A stretch of DNA of 64,000 nucleotides from Spirochaetales bacterium (GTDB lineage: Bacteria; Spirochaetota; Leptospiria; Leptospirales; Leptonemataceae): the NCBI GenBank assembly GCA_015075425.1, contig JABTUL010000001.1:434001-498000 (forward strand). Reading direction: 5' to 3'. Positions 1 through 7,967 of this stretch are shown here, piece by piece (position 1 is the stretch's first letter; each line of letters starts with the position of its first letter). The notes beneath the pieces are model-generated. The model saw only the letters and a program-made list of their open reading frames with translations, did not search any database and was not told the origin of the DNA. The translations under genes were made by a program, and so were the position numbers.

Positions 1-1410
1 ACCGGCGTATCCGATGGTGCTGTGGATGTAGACACAGCCTATCAAATTGACCTGGGCAGCGGCGTCTCGACAGATCCTTTCTACAATGGACTGAACCCAC
101 CGGATTCCAATGGTGCTACAGCCGGAGATGTAACGCTGAACAACTGCGATATAGACGGGGGAGATCGCATTTCGCGCTGCCTGGCACCAGGAGTGACCAC
201 AATGAATACCAGTGAAGCCGGCGGGACCGCCAATGCTTCCTTCATTCTTACCCAGGCGCCGGCTTCCAGTGTTACCGTGCCTTTTTCCTCCAGTGATACC
301 ACAGAGTTCACCGTATCTGCGGCTTCCCTTACCTTCACGACAGCCAACTGGTTTACGCCGCAAATGCTTACGCTGACCGGAGTGAACGATTTTCAGGATG
401 ATGGCAATATTACCAGCCAGCTTTCTATCGGTCCTTTGTCCGGGGGCGGAGCCTACTTTGATGCTTTTGATCCAGCTGACCCCAATACAATCAATACGGA
501 CAATGATACCCGCGGTTTTACGGTTTCAGCTGTGTCCGGAAATACGAATGAAACCGGAACGACAGCAACGTTTACGATTCGGTTGAGCAGTCAGCCCTTG
601 CCGGCTGCCGGCACTGTGGTGGTTTCTTTAACCAGTCTGGATACCACAGAGGTCACGGTATCCCCCGCCAGTCTGACTTTTACGGCCAGCGGAGGGGCTA
701 CTTGCAGCGGATCGGGAGGAAACTGGTGCAGCAATCAAACCGTAACGGTCACCGGAGTGAACGATACTCTATTCGATGGAAACGTCGTGGCAACTATCGA
801 GACGGGTGATGCTGTTGCTGCCGGAACGGATTACGATGGCCTGACGGTTGCAGACCGCAGCGTGACCAACCAGGACAATGATAAACGCATTTTCCTGAGC
901 GCAAGCTTACACGATGGAGATTTTGACAATGACGCAACGCTTACCGGCGGAGGTGCCACGAATGCGGATGGAGATCCCGTCGGCGAGGCTGACCGGTTCT
1001 GCGCTCTGGATGGCAACTACCCCGGTAGCGGAACGTACAGGGCATTGCTTGTGGATGGAGTGAATCGTCGTGGATCCTTGAATCCTGATGCCGGGGATGG
1101 GAAGATCAGCTGGGTCTTCAGTTCACTTTATGAATACTATAGACTCGATGACAGTGCGCCGATTTTCACCGCCAATGCCAATGGAATCTTTCCTTTTGGA
1201 AGCCTGACCGGAGCATTCACTTCCGGGGCATCTTCCTACTGGACGGGCCTTGGTGCAGACTGGACCACTTCTACCAATGATTGCGCAAACTGGACAGGAA
1301 CGGCCGGGAATGGAACAGAAGGCGATGGCAGCAGCACCGGCAGTGCCAGCATTTCCAGTGGAACAACAGTGTGTGCTGCTTCCCGGCGTCTGCTCTGTGT
1401 GGAACAGTAA
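1..1410 (+). CDS. DUF1554 surface protein with Calx-beta-like repeats (5' end outside window)
   Basis: The frame is open to the left edge of the window, so the true start lies upstream. Two tandem beta-sandwich repeats are visible, each with a Thr-Glu-x-Thr-Val-Ser turn, a SLTFT strand and a VTGVND strand. These resemble the Calx-beta-like repeats common in leptospiral surface proteins. The last ~170 residues, from about FLSASLHDGDFD to the terminal CVEQ, match the DUF1554 pattern: paired Cys, ADRFCALD, RALLVDG, a Trp-rich core and a C-terminal CVEQ. DUF1554 is largely confined to Leptospira and relatives, and its function is unknown. A cell-surface or outer-membrane lipoprotein role is inferred; the signal peptide is not in the window. 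It converges on the adenylate cyclase gene 42 bp away. Confidence 0.85.
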   Translation, partial: TGVSDGAVDVDTAYQIDLGSGVSTDPFYNGLNPPDSNGATAGDVTLNNCDIDGGDRISRCLAPGVTTMNTSEAGGTANASFILTQAPASSVTVPFSSSDTTEFTVSAASLTFTTANWFTPQMLTLTGVNDFQDDGNITSQLSIGPLSGGGAYFDAFDPADPNTINTDNDTRGFTVSAVSGNTNETGTTATFTIRLSSQPLPAAGTVVVSLTSLDTTEVTVSPASLTFTASGGATCSGSGGNWCSNQTVTVTGVNDTLFDGNVVATIETGDAVAAGTDYDGLTVADRSVTNQDNDKRIFLSASLHDGDFDNDATLTGGGATNADGDPVGEADRFCALDGNYPGSGTYRALLVDGVNRRGSLNPDAGDGKISWVFSSLYEYYRLDDSAPIFTANANGIFPFGSLTGAFTSGASSYWTGLGADWTTSTNDCANWTGTAGNGTEGDGSSTGSASISSGTTVCAASRRLLCVEQ

Positions 1411-1452
1411 GCTTACCGGCTTTCCGCGCAGTGCAAGCGCCGCCGGCCCGGG

Positions 1453-3513
1453 TTACGACCAGGTTTCGGAAATGCCATCCCAGCCAGGCGGGGCCGTTGC
1501 CTTCCAGGCTTCCAGGCGTCGTACATAAAGTGCTACAACACTGTCTGCAGGAGTTTTTCTGGCCAGCGCCTGAAACTGTTTTTTTGCGTCTTCAAATAGG
1601 CCGCTTTTGAAAGCGACCAGTGCCTGCTGGAACTCTGATCGGCTTTCCCCCTTCTTTAGCCTCAGAGGTTCCGGATCCGCGCCAAAGAGCTCAAATAAAA
1701 CGACCGGCGTTTTCTTACCCTTGACGCGCACGGCATCGATTTCACGCACACCCGGATCTTCCGTCATACCGGCAGCTTTCAGCGTGCGGTCTGAGACGAT
1801 GAGGCGCGTGCCATAGACTTTGTTCATACTCTCCACCCGCGAAGCCAGGTTTACCGTGTCGCCAATGACAGTCGTTTCCAGGCGGCGGTCAGAGCCTACC
1901 GTTCCAAGGACCAGTGGTCCATAGTGGATGCCGGCGCCTGTTACTACCTCTTCACTGCTATCCGGGACGCTCAGGCCGATAGCTGCCATGCGCAGAGCCG
2001 CGGCAATGGCCTGTCGGCTTTCCGGAAAGAGAGCCATGATGGCATCGCCAATGAATTTATCGATGAAACCGCCTTCCTCTTCGACGATGGGCGCCATCCG
2101 ATCATGAAAGAGATTCAGAAAATGAAACATGCGCTGGCTGCCCAGGCTTTCCGTGTAAGTGGTAAAATTGCGTATATCAGTAAATAGCACGGCCATGGAT
2201 TTTTCGGTAAACTGTCCCTTTTCCACTGCCAGAATGTTTTCCTTTTCCAGATAGTATAAAAAGGGGCGCGGCACAAAACGGGCCACAGACTCACCGTACT
2301 GCATTTCGCGCCGCAGTGCCTCTTCCTGCCGTTGGAGGAGGTCCTGACGGGCCAGTGCCTCCCTTTGTTGTAAAAGATTGATTCGGTAGCCCAGAGCCAG
2401 ACTCAAAATAATCGTTTCCAGAGCCATTGCTGGATATTGTAAATATTGTGTAAAAAAGTTACCTGGCACAATTCCCAGGTTCTGAAAAATAAAAAGCGTC
2501 ACGCCGATGAGCAGGAGACCCCAGGCCATGAGAAAAATATTGGCCGGACGGTATCCATCGCGGATACGAGTCACTGCCGCGACCAGAATCAAAGAAATGG
2601 CCAGAATGGGGATGGCATTGCCCACAAGAACTGCGCTGCTCCGTTGAGTAAAATAAACGGTGCCAAGGCCCAGGGCATGCAATCCTATCAGAACCATAAA
2701 AAGACGTGAGAGCAAAGGCCGCTCCCTGGCCAGCAGAAGAAAGCTACGTGTGTACAGAAGTCCGCCGCTGGAAGCGAGCAGTGCCAGAGCGGGCGCGGAC
2801 CGCTGACCCGGCCACTGAAAAAAGGTAGGCCAGAAGACCAGAATATAGCCGGAAGCCACAAGAGTGAACATGGCCATGAATGTGATATAGAAAAAATAGT
2901 ATAAATACGCTCGATCCCCGATGGTCAGATAAATGAAAAAATTATAAATCGCCATTACGAACATCAGGCCAAAGAGAAGCCCGAAGGCAAACGTGCGCAG
3001 GCGATCATGGTAGGGGAGCGCCGACTCCTTCCAGAGAAAAATCGGCAGGGTGGCGGCTTCGTGGGAGCGAACACGGAGTATGGTATGCTCAGTCCTCAAA
3101 GGAAATTGATGGAATATGTGCGGGATGAGCCGTTCAGCCGGAGGCATGGTGATGGTTGATTCATACGTATCGGTGATGTGTCCCCCGTGGAGGACGGTCA
3201 GTTGCAGTTCAGAGATCAGGCCTGTTGCCGCTTCAAAAATATAGGGTTCTTCTGGCGGTGCGCTGAGTTTGAGTTCCAACCAGATGTCCTGACCGGTGAT
3301 CCCGAAGCTGGGGTAAGGCGCGCGCACCGGTTGCATCGGACAGTGACCGGCAGCAATGTCCTTTGCCTCGAAGCGTCCCCTGTGGGCAATGCAGTACTGC
3401 ATAAAAGGACCGGCGCGCATGTATGGACGATCCGGGTCGAGTTTCATGGTTTCCCCGCCGGGGCGCTGGCAGTAAAGCAGAGTGACGCCAAGCAGGAGAA
3501 CAAATCGGAACAC
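1453..3513 (-). CDS. Membrane adenylate/guanylate cyclase with 7TMR-DISM sensor
   Basis: This 686-residue protein has the order: short signal with a possible lipobox (TLLYC, Cys15); an extracellular 7TMR-DISM-type beta domain (about 25-165); seven hydrophobic helices (about 172-380); a coiled-coil linker (385-412); and a class III nucleotide cyclase domain (about 430-610). The cyclase keeps the metal-binding aspartates (LFTDIRNFT and FIDKFIGDAIMALF) and the DTVNLASRVE motif, so it should be active. A helical tail of ~65 residues resembling a TPR follows. The predicted role is converting an external signal into cAMP or cGMP at the inner membrane; the ligand cannot be told. The chosen start is a GTG at 3513; the next Met (residue 23) would remove the signal sequence. 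Divergent from the flavoprotein gene at 3552. Confidence 0.9.
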   Translation of the reverse strand: MFRFVLLLGVTLLYCQRPGGETMKLDPDRPYMRAGPFMQYCIAHRGRFEAKDIAAGHCPMQPVRAPYPSFGITGQDIWLELKLSAPPEEPYIFEAATGLISELQLTVLHGGHITDTYESTITMPPAERLIPHIFHQFPLRTEHTILRVRSHEAATLPIFLWKESALPYHDRLRTFAFGLLFGLMFVMAIYNFFIYLTIGDRAYLYYFFYITFMAMFTLVASGYILVFWPTFFQWPGQRSAPALALLASSGGLLYTRSFLLLARERPLLSRLFMVLIGLHALGLGTVYFTQRSSAVLVGNAIPILAISLILVAAVTRIRDGYRPANIFLMAWGLLLIGVTLFIFQNLGIVPGNFFTQYLQYPAMALETIILSLALGYRINLLQQREALARQDLLQRQEEALRREMQYGESVARFVPRPFLYYLEKENILAVEKGQFTEKSMAVLFTDIRNFTTYTESLGSQRMFHFLNLFHDRMAPIVEEEGGFIDKFIGDAIMALFPESRQAIAAALRMAAIGLSVPDSSEEVVTGAGIHYGPLVLGTVGSDRRLETTVIGDTVNLASRVESMNKVYGTRLIVSDRTLKAAGMTEDPGVREIDAVRVKGKKTPVVLFELFGADPEPLRLKKGESRSEFQQALVAFKSGLFEDAKKQFQALARKTPADSVVALYVRRLEAWKATAPPGWDGISETWS

Positions 3514-3551
3514 AGGCTGATCCGGGTTTTTCCGGACAATTTGTAAAGCAG

Positions 3552-4643
3552 ATGAGTGATTTTGATGGATTTTTCCAGCCCGGAGTAAAGGCCGGACAGG
3601 TGGATCCGGTCATTGTTGTGGGGGGCGGCTACGCCGGGCTATCGGCTACCCTGCAACTTTCCAGAAGTGGACTGCCGGTAATCCTCTGCGACACTTCTCC
3701 GGCCTTCACCCATCTGATTCGACTCCATAAAACCGTGTATCGGCCGCTGGAGGCCTACCAGGTTCCCTTTGCCACACTGGCCGGACGCTATGGTTTTACT
3801 TTTCGGCAGTGTGCCCTGAATCTGGATGAACTGTCGCGCCAGGCAGTGGAGGGCTATGTTAAGGTGGGCACAAAGCGGCTCCCTTTTTCTGCCCTCGTTG
3901 TGGCCACGGGCGGGCGTGCAGCGCGACCCCTGCCTGGCACCATGAGCATTGATGATATCCGCAGCGTCGATCTATCCATCCGGATTAAGGAACTGCTTGC
4001 ACTGGCCACTCCTCGAATTGCCGTCGGTGGAGGCGGGGCCACGGGCCTTCAGTTTCTTTTTGAGCTGTCCGATTTTTTTGCCGGTATGCGAAAAAAGGTG
4101 CAACTGTTCCTGCTCGATCCAGGGCAGAGATTGCTTTCCACTTTCCCTCCCGAATGCCATGACTATGTGCGCAGTAAAATACGTAAAAATAATATATTCT
4201 ATGATCAGCAGCCCCTCGATTCTTTTCTGAGTCACGCAGAGAAAGTGGATCTGGCTTTTTCCTTTGCCGGTGTCCGTGAAACTCTGCCGCTTAAGACCAA
4301 TGCCTGCGGTCAGGTGCCCTCGCTGGGCCATTTTGTGTTTGCGGCCGGTGATTGCGCGCGTTATCCGCAGGGTATGGATGCCCTGGACGCCCAGGCTGCG
4401 GTTCGTAAGGCCCGACTGGTAGCCGGGAACATTGAGGCTATGCTTGCCGGGCGACCGCTACAGGAATATAACTACCAGAGTCTGGGGGCCTTTGTCAGTC
4501 TGGGATTCTGGGATGGACTGGGCTGGATCTTTGGCGAGGATCGAATGCTGACCGGTTTACCGGCTTTTACCCTCAAGGAAACGATTGAAGCTCAATTTCT
4601 CCTGTATCTGGCCGGTCTTGATACGTATATAAAAACAAAATGA
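3552..4643 (+). CDS. NDH-2-like FAD-dependent pyridine nucleotide oxidoreductase
   Basis: The 363-residue protein has an N-terminal FAD-binding Rossmann motif (IVVGGGYAGLSA, about 20-31), a second NAD(P)-binding GxGxxG-type motif (IAVGGGGATGLQ, about 155-166) and a C-terminal FAD-contact segment (FVFAAGDCARYP). This is the layout of type II NADH dehydrogenases and related flavoproteins that pass electrons to quinones. It is slightly shorter than a classic NDH-2 (~400-430 residues) and lacks a clear C-terminal amphipathic membrane anchor, so the electron acceptor is uncertain. It overlaps the next gene by an ATGA, so the two are probably co-translated. Confidence 0.8.
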   Translation: MSDFDGFFQPGVKAGQVDPVIVVGGGYAGLSATLQLSRSGLPVILCDTSPAFTHLIRLHKTVYRPLEAYQVPFATLAGRYGFTFRQCALNLDELSRQAVEGYVKVGTKRLPFSALVVATGGRAARPLPGTMSIDDIRSVDLSIRIKELLALATPRIAVGGGGATGLQFLFELSDFFAGMRKKVQLFLLDPGQRLLSTFPPECHDYVRSKIRKNNIFYDQQPLDSFLSHAEKVDLAFSFAGVRETLPLKTNACGQVPSLGHFVFAAGDCARYPQGMDALDAQAAVRKARLVAGNIEAMLAGRPLQEYNYQSLGAFVSLGFWDGLGWIFGEDRMLTGLPAFTLKETIEAQFLLYLAGLDTYIKTK

Positions 4644-4969
4644 TTCATCATATTGCCATAGGCACCCGGCAGGTGCAAACGCTTTTTGAATTCTATAAAA
4701 AACTGCCCGGCCTTACCTTTCTGGCATGGCAGTACACAGCAGATGGCCGGCGGCGTGCTGCCTGGTTTGATGCGCAAGGAACGATTCTGATGCTTGAAGA
4801 GTCGGATATTTCCGAAGCTCCGCGGGCTCTTGTTTTTTCCTGGCGGGAAGAATGGCATCAGGCGCTGCTGGAGCGTGCCTGCGACACATCGGTCTCCACC
4901 ATCTACCTGCAGGATCCTGATGGCAATCGGTTGGGCTACAGCCGTTACCCTGATGCCCTACCGGGGTGA
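4640..4969 (+). CDS. VOC (glyoxalase/bleomycin-resistance) family protein
   Basis: A 109-residue protein with one vicinal-oxygen-chelate repeat pair: it opens with IHHIAIGTRQV and ends with YLQDPDGNRLGYSRYP, the typical first and last strands of a VOC domain. The potential metal ligands are the N-terminal His and acidic residues near LEES and DPDGN. VOC proteins include glyoxalases, dioxygenases and drug-binding proteins; the substrate cannot be assigned here. Its ATG overlaps the stop of the flavoprotein gene (ATGA). Its 3' end overlaps the convergent anti-sigma-like gene by 12 bp. Confidence 0.8.
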   Translation: MIHHIAIGTRQVQTLFEFYKKLPGLTFLAWQYTADGRRRAAWFDAQGTILMLEESDISEAPRALVFSWREEWHQALLERACDTSVSTIYLQDPDGNRLGYSRYPDALPG

Positions 4970-5791
4970 AACATGTAACAGAGCATCAAGTGTGCGCAGG
5001 AATTCCGCAGGGGAAACGGGCTGACCCTCAAGGAACATGGCGTTCTCTGAAAACGTAAGACCCAGGTAAGGATCACTCTGGCCGGCAATTCCCGCACGCG
5101 CAATGGCAACAGGCGGAGGGGATCCCGATTCCAGTTCGTAACGCAGGTAGCCTAATCTGTATCCCAGGGCAAAACGATTGCGGCCGCCGCGCGGGAGGAG
5201 GTGGAAAATGGTTCGGGTGCTCTCTCGACTAAATGAAAAAGGCCCGGTAAGCGCCCCTCCCCAGGACTCATTGAGGCGGGCTGCCTCTGCTGCCGCGATG
5301 CCTGACTTTTCTAATTCACCAAGAAGCCTGTAGCGTTCTTCCGCACTGACCGGTTTATCCTGCCGTTCCAGATGGTAGAGATGATAACCCAGACGCAAAA
5401 AGCTGCCCGTAGATAGGCCTCCACCCTGGAGTGCGTTCAGGTTGGAATGGGCCAATGCACCGACGAGATGATCCGGAAAATCCGGAAGGACTGGCGAACG
5501 GAGATGCCAGAAAATAGATAAGGATATAACTACCGCACAGAATCCTGCTGCGGGTATAAGGTAGGCAGTGGCTCGTTTCGGGGCCTTGTTTCCCTGGACG
5601 GACTGCTCAAATCTTTTGAGTGCACGCCGCGCTGCCCGCCGATCGGCAAAAGAGGGCGCTGCTGTCTGGATGTGACCCAGGTCGGCAAAATCCAGGCTGG
5701 CCTGGGAGCGGAGCTGCCATTTTTTGCGCTCCCTGGCACTCAGGGTACGCAATCCGAGGGCATGTTTGATCCATTTGTCTTGATCGTTCAC
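4958..5791 (-). CDS. Putative membrane anti-sigma factor or sigma-linked membrane protein
   Basis: The 277-residue protein has a charged cytoplasmic N-terminus (about 1-73), one membrane segment (about 75-97, YLIPAAGFCAVVISLSIFW) and a ~180-residue external domain of unknown fold rich in short helices. It overlaps the upstream ECF-type sigma gene by an ATGA, the usual arrangement of a sigma factor and its regulator. I do not see the HxxxCxxC zinc motif of ZAS anti-sigma factors, so the anti-sigma role rests on position and topology. It may belong to a spirochaete-specific family. Confidence 0.65.
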   Translation of the reverse strand: MNDQDKWIKHALGLRTLSARERKKWQLRSQASLDFADLGHIQTAAPSFADRRAARRALKRFEQSVQGNKAPKRATAYLIPAAGFCAVVISLSIFWHLRSPVLPDFPDHLVGALAHSNLNALQGGGLSTGSFLRLGYHLYHLERQDKPVSAEERYRLLGELEKSGIAAAEAARLNESWGGALTGPFSFSRESTRTIFHLLPRGGRNRFALGYRLGYLRYELESGSPPPVAIARAGIAGQSDPYLGLTFSENAMFLEGQPVSPAEFLRTLDALLHVSPR

Positions 5792-6384
5792 GTATGTTCC
5801 TCTTCCAGCACTTCTGGACCCAGGCCAGCCTTTCGCAGCCTATTCTGTAGAGCTATCAGGGCTAACGAGAAGCGCTGGTAGATGGCATGGGTTTTGATGC
5901 CGCGCTCCCGTGCAATCGTCGCGAGGCTCTTTCCCTGGAAGAACCGCTCTTCAAGGAGAGCGCGATCGGCTTTGTTCAGGCGGCGCATACAACGGATTAG
6001 AGTCAGGTGCATATCTTTTTTTTGAAAAATAAGGGCCGGATCGAGAGAAAAGTTCCCGGTTTTCTGACCCCTCTCTATGTCCCTCCTGTTTCTGGCTTGA
6101 GAGAGCTTTCGGAAGAACCAGCGGCGAAACACCTGGGTCAGGAAGGTGGAAAAGCGTGCACCGCGCAGTCCCTGGAAGGAGCGCAGTCGGCGGGCATCAT
6201 TTGCATACACATAAAGAGCGAACTCATGCAAGAGGTCCTCTGCTTCCAGGCCGGCCATTTTTGCGCCGCTCAGACGGATGTACAGGGCAAAACGCGGGCC
6301 CCATTGTTTGAGGACACGGGTAACGATTTGATCGGCGGGCAGGCTATGAACCCATGCATCATCCGGGTGGGTGGCGGGTTTCAT
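5788..6384 (-). CDS. ECF-type RNA polymerase sigma factor
   Basis: About 198 residues. Region 2 lies around AEDLLHEFALYVYAN...FSTFLTQVFRRWFFRKL and covers the -10 recognition and core-binding helices. Region 4 lies around RALLEERFFQGKSLATIARERGI...ALIALQNRLRK and has the helix-turn-helix that reads the -35 element. The chosen start is the ATG at 6384; an in-frame TTG at 6408 would add eight residues. Neither start has a good Shine-Dalgarno sequence. It is followed by the membrane protein at 4958-5791 with a 4-bp overlap. It probably controls an envelope-stress or similar regulon and its own operon, but the promoter recognised is unknown. Confidence 0.85.
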   Translation of the reverse strand: MKPATHPDDAWVHSLPADQIVTRVLKQWGPRFALYIRLSGAKMAGLEAEDLLHEFALYVYANDARRLRSFQGLRGARFSTFLTQVFRRWFFRKLSQARNRRDIERGQKTGNFSLDPALIFQKKDMHLTLIRCMRRLNKADRALLEERFFQGKSLATIARERGIKTHAIYQRFSLALIALQNRLRKAGLGPEVLEEEHT

Positions 6385-6471
6385 TCCCACAGGGGCAATC
6401 TGCCGCAAAAAAAGGCAAATGCTTTTTGCAATGAATGTTGCAATGCCCGGGCAGAACCCACCGGTGGCACT

Positions 6472-7011
6472 GTGATTGTCATTGTATCAGGAACCGATCG
6501 AACCGCAGCGCGGACCACCGGTGTGGCCCGGATGGTGGAACAGGCCGTGGCTGCCCGCGGTGAGACGACCGTCTTCTTGAATTTGCAGACACTGCCGGCG
6601 GGAATCTTTCAAGCGGCACATTACGGCCGGCCTCCCGCGGAATTTGCCCCCTTCCAGAAGGCCATTCTGGAAGCCTCGGGCATCATAACCGTGGTTCCCG
6701 AATACAATGGATCCTTTCCCGGGGCGCTCAAATATTTCCTGGATTTATTGAAATTTCCGGAGAGTCTGCGGGGGATGCCATCGGCTTTTGTGGGAGTTTC
6801 CAGCGGCCGATTTGGTGCAGTGCGTGCGGTGGAGCAACTGGAAATGATCTTTCAATATCGTGAAGCCCATATTTTTGCTCGCCGCTGCTTCTTCCCCGCT
6901 GTGGAAAAGCTGGTGGTTGACGGTGCCATCCAGGACGAATTTATCGCCGGCTTTTTTGAAAGCATGATCCAGGATTTTTGCAGCTTTGTACGCAAGGTGC
7001 GCTTGCCTTAA
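6472..7011 (+). CDS. NADPH-dependent FMN reductase family protein
   Basis: Starting at the GTG at 6472 gives 179 residues, the normal size for this flavodoxin-like family. It opens with VIVIVSGTDRTAART, matching the FMN phosphate loop, and has the family's VPEYNGSFPGALKYFLD segment, which binds the flavin ring. The reading frame stays open further upstream, but that part overlaps the sigma gene in antisense and shows no family similarity, so it is excluded. The predicted role is NAD(P)H-dependent reduction of FMN, quinones or azo compounds in the cytoplasm. The TAA overlaps the ATG of the next gene (TAATG). Confidence 0.85.
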   Translation: MIVIVSGTDRTAARTTGVARMVEQAVAARGETTVFLNLQTLPAGIFQAAHYGRPPAEFAPFQKAILEASGIITVVPEYNGSFPGALKYFLDLLKFPESLRGMPSAFVGVSSGRFGAVRAVEQLEMIFQYREAHIFARRCFFPAVEKLVVDGAIQDEFIAGFFESMIQDFCSFVRKVRLP

Positions 7012-7967
7012 TGATAGAAATGGTGCGGGGACTCCTCGCCGGGGAGCGTCGGGCGCTGTCCCGCGCCATCACACTTGCGGAAAGTACCCGGCCCGAGGAC
7101 AGCCGTCTCTTATCGGAAATTCTACGCGAAATACAGCCCCATACCGGAAAATCTCTGCGTCTGGGTATTTCTGGTGTTCCCGGTGCCGGTAAATCGACCT
7201 TTATAGAAAAAGTTGGCTGTCACTGGATTGACCAGGGCCATCGCCTGGCTGTTCTTGCCGTTGATCCATCGTCGCCACGCAGCGGCGGAGCCATTCTGGG
7301 CGATAAGACTCGAATGATTGAACTTTCCAGTCGGCCGCAGGCTTTCATTCGCCCATCTCCTGCGGGAAACCACAGTGGTGGCGTGAATCGGCGCAGCCGC
7401 GAGTCGATCTATCTTTGCGAGGCGGCCGGGTATGATCGCATCCTGATCGAAACTGTCGGCGTGGGTCAGAATGAAGTAGCCGTGGCATCCATGACAGATC
7501 TTTTCTTGCTCCTGATGCTGCCCAATTCTGGCGACGAACTGCAGGGGATGAAGAAAGGGGTGCTGGAAATCGCGGACCTCGTGATCATTAACAAAGCTGA
7601 CCTGGATCCCCTGGCCGCGTCCCGTGCCCGGGCGGATCTCGTGAGTGCCCTCCACTTTCGCAGTGAGGAAGTACCGGTGATTCTCATCAGCGCACTGACC
7701 GGTGAAGGGCTTCCGGAGCTGGACCGGGCGCTGCTGGCAAAGCAGAAAGAGCTTGATCTTGCCCTCAAGCGCGGACGCCAGCAGGGTCAGTGGTTCCTTG
7801 ATAGCTTTGCGGAAAAACTGCGTGCGTTGATCGATGACAACCGAATTCTACAGAAAAGAAAAGAAGAGTTGCTATTTTCTGTGTCCACAGGGCATAAGCT
7901 GCCCGAGATTGCGGCCGAGGAACTTTTTCAGGCTTTTTTGGACGAATGGAAAATCGGGAATCCCTAA
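7011..7967 (+). CDS. meaB: MeaB/ArgK-type P-loop GTPase
   Basis: From the ATG at 7011 the protein has 318 residues, normal for MeaB. It carries Walker A (GVPGAGKSTFIE), the Mg-binding DPSSPRSGGAILGDKTRM segment, Walker B-like IETVGVGQNE and the guanine motif INKADL. MeaB is the chaperone that loads and protects adenosylcobalamin in methylmalonyl-CoA mutase. No mutase gene is in the window, so the partner must lie elsewhere. It is coupled to the FMN reductase stop and overlaps the DUF2079 gene by 22 bp, which suggests one transcript. Confidence 0.93.
   Translation: MIEMVRGLLAGERRALSRAITLAESTRPEDSRLLSEILREIQPHTGKSLRLGISGVPGAGKSTFIEKVGCHWIDQGHRLAVLAVDPSSPRSGGAILGDKTRMIELSSRPQAFIRPSPAGNHSGGVNRRSRESIYLCEAAGYDRILIETVGVGQNEVAVASMTDLFLLLMLPNSGDELQGMKKGVLEIADLVIINKADLDPLAASRARADLVSALHFRSEEVPVILISALTGEGLPELDRALLAKQKELDLALKRGRQQGQWFLDSFAEKLRALIDDNRILQKRKEELLFSVSTGHKLPEIAAEELFQAFLDEWKIGNP

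Noticed and set aside
6007-6471. N-terminal extension of the FMN reductase frame
   Set aside because: It overlaps the sigma gene antisense and has no family similarity; the GTG at 6472 gives normal family length.
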